A DNA stretch of 44,437 nucleotides from Chloroflexota bacterium (GCA_028874365.1 JAPPJZ010000033.1:158657-203093), one strand, 5' to 3'; shown: positions 24,653-33,706, numbered from the stretch's first letter. The notes: a model not told the origin generated them from the sequence alone. A program made the numbers and translations.

Positions 24653-24686
24653 CCCTCTCCCTCCGAGAGAGGGCTAGGGTGAGGGT
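24653..24686 (+). repeat. Interspersed hairpin repeat, copy 6
   Basis: CCCTCTCCCTCCGAGAGAGGG gives a 7-bp stem with a mismatch-widened loop; the tail is CTAGGGTGAGGGT. It lies in the 79-bp gap between the MaoC hydratase and the converging GNAT gene. Confidence 0.88.
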
Positions 24687-24709
24687 CCGGCCGGGGCCAA
24701 GTTCCTCCG

Positions 24710-25276
24710 TCAACGCGCCCCGCGGCGTTGGTAATCCCGCTCCCAAAACCATTCGCGCAGTACGTGCATCTGGTGGAAACGGTGGCGGCCGCGCCTGACC
24801 CGTCCACAGTCCCGGAACCCCGCCGCCGCAAAGGCCCGCTGCGCCCGCACGTTCCAGTCCAACGTGTGCAGGTAGATGCGGGTCAGCGATGTATTCGTGA
24901 ACACATGGTCGACCAACAATCGCACCGCTTCACGCCCATACCCACCGTTCCAGCAGGTACGGTCGCCTAACAGAATGCCGAGCTCCGTCTCACGCCGCTG
25001 GAAGTCCGTGTTGTAGTACATCACGTTGCCGACATGGCGCGGATCCTCAAGCGTCTCGACCGCGAACGTTGAGCGGTAGACCGGCGTCGATCGAAGCTGC
25101 CAGGCGTACTGATTGCGGTATTGCTCAAAGGTCAGAGGGCTGACCGTCGCGGCATCGAGCTCAGCCAACTCCGCGTCGGTCCGCCAGATCCAGTCGAGCT
25201 CTGCGTCCTCGAGACGCTTGCGCCGCAAGAGCACCAACTTGCCTTCAGCGACAACATCGGCCGGACTCGTGACCAC
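24710..25276 (-). CDS. GNAT N-acetyltransferase (RimJ/RimL-like)
   Basis: The 188-aa protein shows the RimJ/RimL acetyltransferase layout: VLLRRKRLEDAELDWIWRTD, HVGNVMYYNTDFQRRETELGILLGDRTCWNGGYGREAVRLLVDHVF (acetyl-CoA site, with GGYGREA as the Q/RxxGxG/A motif), TRIYLHTLDWNVRAQRAFAAAGFRDCGRVRR. It transfers acetyl from acetyl-CoA to an amine of unknown identity. The GTG start at 25276 has GGGAG 7 nt upstream. It lies 58 nt downstream of the Nudix gene and is likely co-transcribed with it. Confidence 0.85.
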   Translation of the reverse strand: MVTSPADVVAEGKLVLLRRKRLEDAELDWIWRTDAELAELDAATVSPLTFEQYRNQYAWQLRSTPVYRSTFAVETLEDPRHVGNVMYYNTDFQRRETELGILLGDRTCWNGGYGREAVRLLVDHVFTNTSLTRIYLHTLDWNVRAQRAFAAAGFRDCGRVRRGRHRFHQMHVLREWFWERDYQRRGAR

Positions 25277-25334
25277 GACGCGACTCCCGGACTGCTTCGC
25301 CCCAGCGGGCGACCGCCGTAGGCTACGACGCTGG

Positions 25335-25844
25335 TCAAGCCTGTGCAGGCCCGACCCGCCGATCCAACATGGCCGCGGCGTCCTCCAGCAGCGACGCCGT
25401 GTTCGGGTAGCTGACCATCCTCATCGCGTCGCCCAGGCCGACCCAGCGCACGTCGATGTGTTCATCGTCGTGATGTTCAAATGAGCCGCCGGTGGGCTGC
25501 ATCAGCCAGAAGTGAACCGCCTTGTCGATTCGCGCTTCCTCCCCGAAGAAGGAGTAGCGCATCACGCCGATCTTCTCATCCAGCTGAACTTGCAACCCGG
25601 TCTCCTCCGAGACCTCGCGCAACGCCGTATCGGGCAGCTTCTCGCCGTTCTCCGGGGTCCCTTTGGGCAGCGACCAGCGCCGTTGCGGGGTCTGCACGAG
25701 GACGATTTCCACTTCACCATCCGCGGAGGTCTCGCGCCAAACGACACCGCCCGCGCTAACGGCAATTCCCTTCCGAATGGACTTGGCTGACCTCGTGGTT
25801 CGTCGATTTCCGTTTCGTCGTCGGCGCTCGCCAGTACTCCGCAC
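25335..25844 (-). CDS. Nudix hydrolase (MutT-like)
   Basis: A 169-aa protein with a complete Nudix box, GTPENGEKLPDTALREVSEETGLQ (residues about 62-85, G-x5-E-x7-REVSEETG). A basic N-terminal stretch of about 25 residues (GERRRRNGNRRTTRSAKSIRKG) precedes the fold. WSLPKG just before the box and the later HHDDEHIDVRWVGLGDA resemble Ap4A- or diphosphoinositol-type Nudix enzymes. The GTG start at 25844 has GGAG 8 nt upstream. The 103-bp region upstream is the most AT-rich part of its surroundings and probably holds the promoter. Confidence 0.86.
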   Translation of the reverse strand: MRSTGERRRRNGNRRTTRSAKSIRKGIAVSAGGVVWRETSADGEVEIVLVQTPQRRWSLPKGTPENGEKLPDTALREVSEETGLQVQLDEKIGVMRYSFFGEEARIDKAVHFWLMQPTGGSFEHHDDEHIDVRWVGLGDAMRMVSYPNTASLLEDAAAMLDRRVGPAQA

Positions 25845-25947
25845 GCCTCAGCTCCTCCGCAATTCGTATCAACAAATTTCAATCTATCAGAGCGTCACCA
25901 TTTCGCTAGGCGGCCGCACCCACTGAACGGTCCCCGCGAGCGCTGCC

Positions 25948-26946
25948 CTACTCGTGCGCCCACCTGAACGGGTCTTGACTGGACGAAGGGTCGTCCAGGT
26001 CATCGAGCCAAGTTGCTTCCTCCAGCGCCGCCTGGGCGGTTGCCCGAACCGCCGGATCCGGATGGGTTCGCAATCGCTCCAGTTCTTCGACCGCTTCCTC
26101 GCTTCCTACCTCCCCCAGCGCCGCAACGGCGGCGCGGATCAGCTCCTCCGAGGCCGAAGGATCGTCGAACAGCTCCAGTAACATCGGAGCGCCGTCCTCC
26201 GAGCCGATCTCGCCGATTGCCTGCACCGCGGCGATTCGTTCATCGTCATCCTCCGCTACCAGCGAACCCTCCAACACCGGGAGCCAGTAGACATCGGCAT
26301 TGCGCCCCATGGCCTGTACCGCCCCCAGGTGTAAGGAGGCCGCGTCGCTTTCGAACGCATCCTCGATCAGCCCCGTCACCCACGACTCGGAAATCACACC
26401 AATTCCAGACAACGCGGTGGCTCTCACCTCCTCATCCTCTCTGTCGTCCTCAACGATCGTACGCAACGCGCCAACGACCTCACCGGCATCTTCGCTTGCT
26501 GCCCAACCCAACTCCACTCGCATGGCCACTTCGCCGAGCGCATTGACAGCTTCGCGCCGCACACCGGTTTCCTCTTCGTCGGAACGCACGGTGGCCAACA
26601 GTGCCGCGGTAGCCCCGGGGGTCTCGCAGAGCGCCAGCCCACTGACCGCCATGGTCCGCACAGAAGCATCTTCGTCCGTGAGCATCGCTCCAAAGAAGAC
26701 CGTGAAGTCGTACCCGCCGAACTCTGCGCCAACCTCCCGGAGACGGTCCAGCAGTGCGAATCGCTCCGCCGAGTCGAGTTCGCTGAGCTGCTGATGGACA
26801 ACGTTCTCGGAGCCGGCAGCGAGCCGCGAGACGGCGTGAAGATCTTCAGGTTCCAGTTCCACAACCCCCGATGTGATCGCGCCGATCACCCGGCGCAGTC
26901 CATCGAGCGGTTCGGCTTCATCCTCGTGCCCAGTCTGTTGCGTCAT
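25948..26946 (-). CDS. HEAT-repeat scaffold protein
   Basis: The 332-aa protein is a string of HEAT/PBS-lyase-like repeats, each about 35 residues: for example VRTMAVSGLALCETPGATAALLATV, VRREAVNALGEVAMRVEL, VRATALSGIGVISESWVTGLIEDAF, RIAAVQAIGEIGSEDGAPMLLELF and IRAAVAALGEVGSEEAVEELERL. It is very acidic and has no catalytic motif, so it probably serves as a protein-interaction scaffold. Its ATG overlaps the gpsA stop (TAATG), so it is the last gene of the cdaA-der-plsY-gpsA operon. Its partner is unknown. Confidence 0.84.
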   Translation of the reverse strand: MTQQTGHEDEAEPLDGLRRVIGAITSGVVELEPEDLHAVSRLAAGSENVVHQQLSELDSAERFALLDRLREVGAEFGGYDFTVFFGAMLTDEDASVRTMAVSGLALCETPGATAALLATVRSDEEETGVRREAVNALGEVAMRVELGWAASEDAGEVVGALRTIVEDDREDEEVRATALSGIGVISESWVTGLIEDAFESDAASLHLGAVQAMGRNADVYWLPVLEGSLVAEDDDERIAAVQAIGEIGSEDGAPMLLELFDDPSASEELIRAAVAALGEVGSEEAVEELERLRTHPDPAVRATAQAALEEATWLDDLDDPSSSQDPFRWAHE

Positions 26947-27944
26947 TAGCCTTCCACGGTTGGAGCCCGCTCCATGAGCACCCGGATCGCTTCCTGCGGC
27001 TCCAGGCCTTCGAACAACACTCTCGAGACCACTTCGGCGACGGGCATCTGGACATCAAGCGCCTCGGCCACCTCCAGCACGACGCGCGTGGTCTCAACGC
27101 CTTCGACTACGTGTGGATTGTCCGCCATCGCCTCGGCCAGGGTCATCCCGCTTCCGATCCTCTCGCCCAGAGTTCGATTGCGAGAGCGAGGACTGCTCGC
27201 GGTGGCCAGCAGATCGCCAAGTCCGGCCAGTCCGGAAAAGGTCGACGGCGAGGCGCCCATCGCAACGCCGAGTCGTGCGATCTCTGAGAGTCCGCGGGTC
27301 ATCAGCGCAGCACGCGCATTGTCACCGACATCCAGGCCGGTCGCGGTGCCCACCGCGATTGCGATGACGTTCTTCAGTGCTCCGCCCGTTTCGACGCCGA
27401 CTACGTCCTCGTTCGTGTATACCCGGAAACTTGTCGAGTTCAGGGCTGCCTGCAATCGTTCACGATCTGGCGGGGACACCGAGGCAACCACCGTGGTTGC
27501 CGGTAGGCCGCGCGCCACTTCCCTGGCAATGTTCGGTCCGGAGATCGCTCCCACTCTCGCATCGCGTCCCGCCAGTTCGAGCTCCTGGCTCAGGAGCTCG
27601 GTCATACGCAGATGTGAGCCCTTCTCCAAGCCTTTGGCGGCTGACGCGTGCACCGTGTCTCCAGGTGTAAGCATCGGCAACACGGTGCGCAGGTTCTCCC
27701 GCAGTCGCTGCGACGGCGTTGCCCAGATCACTACTGGCGGGGGAGCACCGGACGCATCGGAGGTGAAAATCAGGCTCTCCGGCAAGGGAACCCCCGGCAG
27801 CAATCGTCGATGCTCGCGCGCAGCGGACAGCTCGACCGCTTCCTCTTCGGTGCGGCAGAGGACGATCGTCTCGTTGCCTGCGCGATCCGCGCAGGACGCC
27901 AGCGTGCAGCCCCACGAGGTCGCTCCAACGACCATCACGCGCAT
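26946..27944 (-). CDS. gpsA: Glycerol-3-phosphate dehydrogenase [NAD(P)+]
   Basis: The 332-aa enzyme reduces dihydroxyacetone phosphate to sn-glycerol-3-phosphate, the backbone of phospholipids. It has the family's GATSWGCTLA dinucleotide turn (normally GAGSWGTALA), SAAKGLEKGSHLRMTELL, ISGPNIAREVARGLPATTVVAS, GVETGGALKNVIAIAVG with the catalytic Lys, GLSEIARLGVAMGA and GLAGLGDLLAT. The start ATG overlaps the plsY stop (TAATG), which couples synthesis of glycerol-3-phosphate to its acylation. The A for G in the first glycine motif (GATSWG) is slightly unusual. Confidence 0.95.
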   Translation of the reverse strand: MRVMVVGATSWGCTLASCADRAGNETIVLCRTEEEAVELSAAREHRRLLPGVPLPESLIFTSDASGAPPPVVIWATPSQRLRENLRTVLPMLTPGDTVHASAAKGLEKGSHLRMTELLSQELELAGRDARVGAISGPNIAREVARGLPATTVVASVSPPDRERLQAALNSTSFRVYTNEDVVGVETGGALKNVIAIAVGTATGLDVGDNARAALMTRGLSEIARLGVAMGASPSTFSGLAGLGDLLATASSPRSRNRTLGERIGSGMTLAEAMADNPHVVEGVETTRVVLEVAEALDVQMPVAEVVSRVLFEGLEPQEAIRVLMERAPTVEG

Positions 27945-28561
27945 TACGCCGACCTACCACCCATCGAGAGCACCCGTTCTGTCCCTGCAGCCAATCGTTC
28001 AAGGTTGTCCCTGTGTCCCCAGAAGACCAGCACCCAGGTGCCAATAGCGAAGCCGATGTACGCGTCCGGCGCGGCACCGAATGCGGCCAGCAGCGAGATA
28101 CCGACGGCGGCCGATGTCGCCCCAGTCAGGGTCGCCAGTGACATCACCTTGATGCGCAGCAGGATAGGTATAGCCGACCCCAGCGCGAATAGTGCGCCCA
28201 TCGGCATGATCGCGATCATGCCGCCGAGCGCCGTCGCAGCCCCTCGGCCGCCGCGGAATCCTGCGAACAGGGGGAACTGGTGCCCGACCACTGCTGCCAG
28301 GCCTCCTACGACCTCGCCGGTCGGGCTGTCCCAGACGACCATCATGATCAGGATCGGCAATGCGCCCTTCAGCGCATCGAGCGCTAGGACGGTGACTGAC
28401 CAACGAAGACCAAGTGCCCGAAAGGTGTTCGTCGCGCCGGTTCGTCCACTGCCCGACGTACGGATGTCGCCCCCGCCCCGCCACTTTCCGATCCACAGAC
28501 CCGTTGGTATCGAGCCGAGCAGATAACCGATGACGGCTCCGACGAACCACGCCTCAACCAC
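27944..28561 (-). CDS. plsY: Glycerol-3-phosphate acyltransferase PlsY
   Basis: A 205-aa membrane enzyme that acylates sn-glycerol-3-phosphate from acyl-phosphate. Motifs: GYLLGSIPTGLWIG (motif 1), GSGRTGATNTFRALG (normally GSGNIGATN, here Arg for the first Asn), and GHQFPLFAGFRGGRGAATALG (normally GGKG, here GGRG). The start is GTG at 28561: GGAGG lies exactly 8 nt upstream and the protein then has the family length. A longer frame to 28639 would run deep into der. It overlaps the der stop by 8 nt and the gpsA start by 1 nt. Confidence 0.93.
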   Translation of the reverse strand: MVEAWFVGAVIGYLLGSIPTGLWIGKWRGGGDIRTSGSGRTGATNTFRALGLRWSVTVLALDALKGALPILIMMVVWDSPTGEVVGGLAAVVGHQFPLFAGFRGGRGAATALGGMIAIMPMGALFALGSAIPILLRIKVMSLATLTGATSAAVGISLLAAFGAAPDAYIGFAIGTWVLVFWGHRDNLERLAAGTERVLSMGGRSA

Positions 28562-29963
28562 GTCGACCACCTCCGTCGTCCGACTCGGTCGATTCCCGAC
28601 CACGCAAGATGCATCGTAGTGGTGTGCCGTCGAAGCCAAAGGCGCGCCGGATCCGGCCCATCAGGAATCGCTCGTAGGAAAAGTGAACGGCATCCGGATA
28701 GTTCACGAAGAATGTGAACGTCGGAGGAGCGAAGGCTGTCTGTACGCCGTAGTAGAACCGAATTCGCTTGCCTCGATACGTGGCTGGCGGTCGCTCCACT
28801 TGCGCCTGTCGCAGCAACGCGTTCAACCGAGGCGTAGGAATCCGCTGCCGTCGTGCCTGGGCAACATGCAGCGCCGCGCCGACCACGCTATCGACCGCGT
28901 CCCCGGTCAGGGCCGAGATCCAGACGATTGGCGCCCAGCTAACGAACCGCGCTCGCCCTGCCAACTGCCGCTCTCGGCTGTTGCGCAAACCATCCTGCCC
29001 ATCGACGAGATCCGATTTATTCATCACAATCACGATGCCCGCGCCGTCGTCCATCGCCATGCCGAGCACGTGCAGGTCCTGGGACGTGACTCCCTCGAAG
29101 GCGTCAATCACCACCGCCGACACGTCAGCGCGCCGCACGGCGGCTCCGGCACGGCGGACCGACGCGCGCTCGACGCCGGGGGCGACTCTGCCGGGGCGCC
29201 TGATTCCCGCGGTGTCGACCAACGACACGCGTTCGCCGCCGAAGGTGAGCTGCGTGTCCACTGCATCCCGCGTAGTGCCAGGGACCTCTGAGACGATCAT
29301 GCGCTCGTCTCTCAGCAGAGCGTTGACCAGTGACGACTTGCCCACATTTGGACGTCCGACAATCGCCAGTCGGCAGGCCACATCGTCCGCCTCAAGCGGT
29401 TCGGTGACGGCGAGATTGGCTGTCACCCGGTCCAACAGGTCGTCAATCCGGCGACCGTGATGGGCTGATATCGCCACAGGGTCGCCGAGTCCTAGTCCGT
29501 AGAATTGCGAAGCCTCGGCGGCAAGGAGATCATTGTCCGCCTTGTTTGCGCAGACGGTGACCGGCTGCACGGCCTCGCGAAGCAACGCGGCAACATCCTC
29601 GTCCGCAGGAAGCGGACCCGCTTGGACATCGACAACCAGGACGATGGCGTCTGCCTCAGCCATCGCCTGCTCCACCTGCTCAGCGACCGATGTTGCGAAC
29701 GGGCCCGTGAGCTGCTCGCCCAGCAGGCCTCCCGTATCAATCACCGAGAAGTGCTGACCTCGCCACTCGGTGCTCGCGTAGTTGCGATCCCGTGTTGTCC
29801 CGGGTTCTCCTCGAACGATGGCTTGTCGGCGCCGCACCAATCGATTGAATAGCGTTGATTTGCCGACATTGGGACGTCCAACGATCGCAACGGTAGGCAA
29901 CGTATTGCCCGGTACCGCGCGGACATCGACCTTCGGCAGAGAACCAGTCCCACTGTCACTCAT
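28554..29963 (-). CDS. der: Ribosome-assembly GTPase Der (EngA)
   Basis: A 469-aa protein with the two tandem G domains unique to Der. Each has GRPNVGKS (G1), PGTTRD (G2), DTGG or DTAG (G3) and NKAD or NKSD (G4); the KH-like C-terminal domain follows (TPRLNALLRQAQVERPPATYRGKRIRFYYGVQ). Der acts in maturation of the 50S subunit. The ATG at 29963 follows GAGGAGG and overlaps the cdaR stop by 8 nt; the frame to 30053 has no ribosome site and lies inside cdaR. The N-terminus has a short Ser/Gly/Pro-rich leader of about 20 residues. Confidence 0.95.
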   Translation of the reverse strand: MSDSGTGSLPKVDVRAVPGNTLPTVAIVGRPNVGKSTLFNRLVRRRQAIVRGEPGTTRDRNYASTEWRGQHFSVIDTGGLLGEQLTGPFATSVAEQVEQAMAEADAIVLVVDVQAGPLPADEDVAALLREAVQPVTVCANKADNDLLAAEASQFYGLGLGDPVAISAHHGRRIDDLLDRVTANLAVTEPLEADDVACRLAIVGRPNVGKSSLVNALLRDERMIVSEVPGTTRDAVDTQLTFGGERVSLVDTAGIRRPGRVAPGVERASVRRAGAAVRRADVSAVVIDAFEGVTSQDLHVLGMAMDDGAGIVIVMNKSDLVDGQDGLRNSRERQLAGRARFVSWAPIVWISALTGDAVDSVVGAALHVAQARRQRIPTPRLNALLRQAQVERPPATYRGKRIRFYYGVQTAFAPPTFTFFVNYPDAVHFSYERFLMGRIRRAFGFDGTPLRCILRGRESTESDDGGGRRG

Positions 29964-31263
29964 CTTCCGCCTCCTCGGACCCCGCGGTGTCGCCGTCCGG
30001 TGTCTCTTCGCCTTCGGTCCCGTCAGCGTCCTCGTCGACAGGACGAGGCTCAAGGCGGGGGAGCGCCGCGAGCGTGACGATCATGCGATCCGGAGCCAAT
30101 TCGATCAGTTCCAGGCCGATCGGTGCATTCCAGCGTAAGTCGATTCGATGGCGGCCTATGCCGTAGGCGCTCAAGTCGACGACAATCGGTGAAAGCGGAC
30201 CGGCCAACTCCGAAACTATCGCGACCGGACCGCGTAGCGTCACGTCTACGCTTGTCGGACTCGCCACCGCCAAACGCAGATCCTCGGCCACGCCCTCTGT
30301 CAGCACCTCTACCGGGAGTGTGACGGTCGTGATCAGCGGTTCAATCACCACGACGACCCGCACCGCCGTTTCCGTATCGCTCGCTGCCGGCGCGTCGTCA
30401 CCGAACACCAACTCGGCGATCGTCGACAGGTTGGTGTCCATGCCAGAGATGTCGAGCGGCACGGTCTTAACCTCGACCTCGTCGTCAAGCACATCAACAG
30501 AGACCAGGACTTCGACCGTTGCCGGCGTCGCGCGCACGGTCCGGACTCTGTAGCCGTCAGCCGGCGTGCCAACCACGTCCGGCAAGATCGATGCCGTGCG
30601 TCGGAAGACCTCCTGGACGATTGGCACCCGCACTTTGGCGACTCGTGGGTTGACCACGACCTGTGTCACGGCGCCGCCCGAGGCTGTACGCGCCTCCAGG
30701 ATGACATCGCGTTCGACGGATGCTTCCGCCCCACCCAAGTCGAGCCTCGCGACCACGGAATCGACTGCATCGACCTCTGAAGCAATGCCCGACACGATCG
30801 CGGTCTCAGGCCTCACCTCGGGCGTTCCGACACGGAATCCGAGCTGGGGAAAGTTGGAAGGCTCAACGATGACCGGCACCTCGCGCTCGACCGTCTCCTG
30901 CACGATGACGACGACCGTCTCCGGCTGCACGGCACGCACTCGAACGTCGCCGTCGACCGCCTCCACACGGACGGGAAGGCTATGCCGGCCGGCGGCGCGA
31001 TTCCTCAGCGAGACCGTCGCCAGAAAATGCTCCGGCCGGGCGGCTTCGAGATCCGCTTCTCGACCGACTACGGTGACGGTCACCGGCAACGGCTCACCAG
31101 CCACTACCAGGTTGGATGCAAGGCCTCTCACCTCGACCTGCAGAGAGAATCCGAGCCGCTCTTCGATCTCCCGATTCTCTGCATCGGCGATCACGAACCA
31201 GACAGCCAGCGCCAACACGATCACGGTGACAAGCAGCGTCGCTTCTTGCGCCGCGCGTCGCAC
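29956..31263 (-). CDS. cdaR: YbbR-domain protein, CdaR-type regulator of diadenylate cyclase
   Basis: The 435-aa protein has one N-terminal membrane helix (TLLVTVIVLALAVWFVIADA). Four YbbR-like beta-repeats of about 80 residues follow, each with a strand such as VPVIVEPSNFPQLGFRVGTPEV or VTLPVEVLTEGVAEDLRLAVASPTSVDVTLRGP, and then an acidic tail (DEDADGTEGEETPDGD). In Firmicutes CdaR is the extracytoplasmic regulator of CdaA. The GTG start directly abuts the cdaA stop (TAGGTG), showing coupling. The regulatory role is inferred from gene order and family. Confidence 0.88.
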   Translation of the reverse strand: MRRAAQEATLLVTVIVLALAVWFVIADAENREIEERLGFSLQVEVRGLASNLVVAGEPLPVTVTVVGREADLEAARPEHFLATVSLRNRAAGRHSLPVRVEAVDGDVRVRAVQPETVVVIVQETVEREVPVIVEPSNFPQLGFRVGTPEVRPETAIVSGIASEVDAVDSVVARLDLGGAEASVERDVILEARTASGGAVTQVVVNPRVAKVRVPIVQEVFRRTASILPDVVGTPADGYRVRTVRATPATVEVLVSVDVLDDEVEVKTVPLDISGMDTNLSTIAELVFGDDAPAASDTETAVRVVVVIEPLITTVTLPVEVLTEGVAEDLRLAVASPTSVDVTLRGPVAIVSELAGPLSPIVVDLSAYGIGRHRIDLRWNAPIGLELIELAPDRMIVTLAALPRLEPRPVDEDADGTEGEETPDGDTAGSEEAEDE

Positions 31264-32172
31264 CTATGGCCCCGTTGCGTCTCCGCCGGCAGTTGTCGGC
31301 GCGCTCTGATGTGGTCCCGATGTTCGGCCGAGGAACGGCACTCCCAGGCGATCGCCCCAGCGGCGCGAGTGCAGATGCCTGGACAGTGCCCCTTCGAGCT
31401 CCGACGCGGTCAACGGGGGTGAGAGCAGCCCCCCCGCGGACAGCGAGATGATGCCTGTCTCCTCCGAGATCACTACAGCGATGGCGTCGGTCTCATCCGA
31501 GATCGTCAGCGCGGCCCGATGGCGGGTTCCCAGATGCCCGCCAAACTGATCGTTGGACTGGCCGCGGCTGGCAAAGTCACTGGTCGGGGTCGGCAGGATC
31601 ACGGCAGCCGCGACCACTTCCGATGGACGCAACAACACTGCACCGTCGTGCAGCGGCGAGCCGGGCCAGAAAATGCTCTCCAACAGATCGGTCGTAGGTG
31701 CTGCGCCAAGCCTGACGCCCGCCTCAGCCAGCTCTTCGAGGCCGGTGTCGCGTTCGAAGACGAAGAGGCCACCCACGCCCTTCTGCGACAGTCGGTACGC
31801 CACCGCCGCCGTCATCGGAATCAGCGAGCGATACGGCTGTCCTCGACTACCCCAGTGCCTCAATCCCCCTGCTCGGCCAACGTGTTCAAAGGCCCGACGG
31901 AACTCCGGCTGAAACACCAGCAGAACGAGGATCAACAGGACTGCCAGGGCGTTGTCAACGATCCAGTTCAGCACGACCGAGTCCACGACCCGACCGATCA
32001 CGATGATCGCAACCACAACCAGGACCATGCCCCTAACGACGGACATCGCCGTCGTACCGCGCAACAATCGCAGGCCCGCGTAGAACACGACGGCGATCGC
32101 CGTAACCTCCAGCGCGTTGGTCCAACTGAAGTCGCCGAATGCGACCTGAATGTCGTTGATCAGACCATCCAC
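31264..32172 (-). CDS. cdaA: Membrane diadenylate cyclase CdaA
   Basis: A 302-aa enzyme that makes c-di-AMP from two ATP. It has three N-terminal membrane helices (ALEVTAIAVVFYAGL, MSVVRGMVLVVVAIIVIGRVV, WIVDNALAVLLILVLLVF) and then the DisA_N/DAC catalytic domain with LHDGAVLL (DGA motif) and GTRHRAAL (RHR motif). The GTG start at 32172 follows AGAGGCGG. The C-terminal 50 residues are a Pro/Gly-rich tail. The usual neighbour glmM is absent; here cdaA-cdaR leads instead into der, plsY and gpsA. Confidence 0.95.
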   Translation of the reverse strand: MDGLINDIQVAFGDFSWTNALEVTAIAVVFYAGLRLLRGTTAMSVVRGMVLVVVAIIVIGRVVDSVVLNWIVDNALAVLLILVLLVFQPEFRRAFEHVGRAGGLRHWGSRGQPYRSLIPMTAAVAYRLSQKGVGGLFVFERDTGLEELAEAGVRLGAAPTTDLLESIFWPGSPLHDGAVLLRPSEVVAAAVILPTPTSDFASRGQSNDQFGGHLGTRHRAALTISDETDAIAVVISEETGIISLSAGGLLSPPLTASELEGALSRHLHSRRWGDRLGVPFLGRTSGPHQSAPTTAGGDATGP

Positions 32173-32254
32173 GACATCCGCCTCTGTTCTCTATCAGGTC
32201 TCAGACCAGATTCGACGCTCGCCATGCTAGGCGAACGCCAGCCCTTCGATCGGA

Positions 32255-33166
32255 CTAGCCAAACAGCCAGGCCAGCAAGGCCTGCTGAGCGTGCAGGCGG
32301 TTCTCTGCCTGATCGAGGACGATCGATTGGGGACCGTCCAGCACCTCGTCGGTAATCTCTTCGCCGCGATGGGCCGGGAGGCAGTGCATCACACACGCGC
32401 CTGGCGAAGCCTCGCGGACCAGCGCGACATCCACTTGGTATCCCGAGAAGGCTTCCAGACGCTGCTTTGCCTCGAGTTCCTGACCCATTGATGTCCACGT
32501 ATCGGTGTAAACCACGTCGGCGCCATCCACCGCCTCACTCGGGTTGAGGACGGCGGACACCGAGCCACCGGCACCGATTGCGCGTTGCGACGCCACCGTA
32601 ATGCTGGCCTCGTCGAGTTCATAGCCGGAGGGCGAGGCGATCCGTACAGCCATACCCTCGCCCGCCGCCGCGATCACCAACGACCGAGCCACATTGTTGC
32701 CATCACCGACATAGGCCAATGTTCGGCCTGCGGTCCCTCCATGCTCGCGGATCGTCAGCACGTCGGCCAGGGCCTGGCAAGGATGCTCCCAGTCGCTCAG
32801 CGCGTTGACGATCGGCACACCGGACGAAGCAGCCAGGCGTTCAAGATTGCTCTGTTCGAACGTGCGACACACGATCAGATCGCAATAGCGCCCTGCTACA
32901 CCGCCCACATCCTCCGGCGATTCGCGTTCGCCGATCCCGACCTCGGGAGGCGAGAGGTACAGGGCGCGCCCACCGAGGTTGTCGACGGCCAACTCGAACG
33001 ACACACGAGTTCGCAGCGACGGCTTCTGGAAGATCAATAGCGCGGTCTTGCCTTCGAGCGGCGTGGGGCGGGGGTTCTCCCCGCGCTTCGTTTGGAGCGC
33101 CAGATCCAGAACCTGACCAATCTCGGTGGTGGAGAGATCAGCCACTGTCAAGAGCGAGCGAGCCAT
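32255..33166 (-). CDS. argF: Ornithine carbamoyltransferase
   Basis: A 303-aa enzyme of arginine biosynthesis that forms citrulline from ornithine and carbamoyl phosphate. Motifs: [16 protein letters not shown] (carbamoyl-phosphate loop, normally STRTR), [15 protein letters not shown] (HPCQ), [26 protein letters not shown] and [13 protein letters not shown] (HCLP). The ATG at 33166 lies 9-11 nt after GAGAGG; the frame to 33190 includes the leader and is not used. No other arg gene is adjacent, so it is unclustered. It may share a transcript with cdaA, 82 nt downstream. A start-stop element sits in its leader. Confidence 0.93.
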   Translation of the reverse strand: MARSLLTVADLSTTEIGQVLDLALQTKRGENPRPTPLEGKTALLIFQKPSLRTRVSFELAVDNLGGRALYLSPPEVGIGERESPEDVGGVAGRYCDLIVCRTFEQSNLERLAASSGVPIVNALSDWEHPCQALADVLTIREHGGTAGRTLAYVGDGNNVARSLVIAAAGEGMAVRIASPSGYELDEASITVASQRAIGAGGSVSAVLNPSEAVDGADVVYTDTWTSMGQELEAKQRLEAFSGYQVDVALVREASPGACVMHCLPAHRGEEITDEVLDGPQSIVLDQAENRLHAQQALLAWLFG

Positions 33167-33208
33167 GCCTCGACCACCTCTCAAATCCAACTGTACCCGT
33201 CACAAGAT

Positions 33209-33227
33209 TCACATTTGGTACCTCCTT
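33209..33227 (-). promoter_or_regulatory. Start-stop element (perfect SD, ATG-TGA) in the argF leader
   Basis: The minus strand reads AAGGAGGT-ACCAA-ATG-TGA: a full Shine-Dalgarno sequence, optimal spacing, a start codon and an immediate stop, 42 nt before the argF ATG. Ribosomes should initiate and stall there, which could regulate argF translation or protect its mRNA. Function is inferred. Confidence 0.55.
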
Positions 33228-33277
33228 CGTTTAATGTCTACCCGTCGCGAGCACCCAACACCGAGCTGAGACCCGCC

Positions 33278-33706
33278 ATGTCAATCTGGTCGGAAATCCG
33301 CCCGCCGAGACGCGATGCCGCAGAGAGCAGGGTCAGCGGTCTACGAGCCATGTGGTCGTTGCGCCGAGCGATCGCATTCGCGCCGTTGGGTCTCGCAATG
33401 ATCGCGGCTCTTATGGGCCTAGCAGCTATCGCGCATCAACAATCGCAGGCAAATCAGCCGTTGATCGTGGAGTCGGTCGACTTGCCGACGGGTTCCGAGC
33501 CCAGCCTTATCGATCTGAATACGGCAACGGTTGCTGAGTTGGCCACGTTGCCCGGGATTGGTGAAACTCGAGCCAAGGCGATCGTCGTCTCGCGCGAACA
33601 GTCAAGGTTCACTTCGCTTGCCGATGTAGTCGATCGGGGCATCCTGCGTCCAACGCAACTCGCAGCCATCGCCGAACAGGCGGCCGTCTATGTCACGTTG
33701 GACTAG
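33278..33706 (+). CDS. ComEA-like helix-hairpin-helix DNA-uptake protein
   Basis: A 142-aa protein with one membrane anchor (FAPLGLAMIAALMGLAAIA, about residues 33-51) and a C-terminal HhH domain, LIDLNTATVAELATLPGIGETRAKAIVVSREQSRF. ComEA binds incoming double-stranded DNA outside the membrane during transformation. It lies directly before comEC with a 17-nt overlap, the classical order. The ATG at 33278 has a weak GAGA site; an ATG at 33350 would still include the anchor, and the longer frame to 33092 lies on argF. Confidence 0.88.
   Translation: MSIWSEIRPPRRDAAESRVSGLRAMWSLRRAIAFAPLGLAMIAALMGLAAIAHQQSQANQPLIVESVDLPTGSEPSLIDLNTATVAELATLPGIGETRAKAIVVSREQSRFTSLADVVDRGILRPTQLAAIAEQAAVYVTLD

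Noticed and set aside
13842-24686. CRISPR array from the repeated hairpins
   Set aside because: Copies are scattered kilobases apart with genes between them, not regularly spaced, and no cas gene is present.
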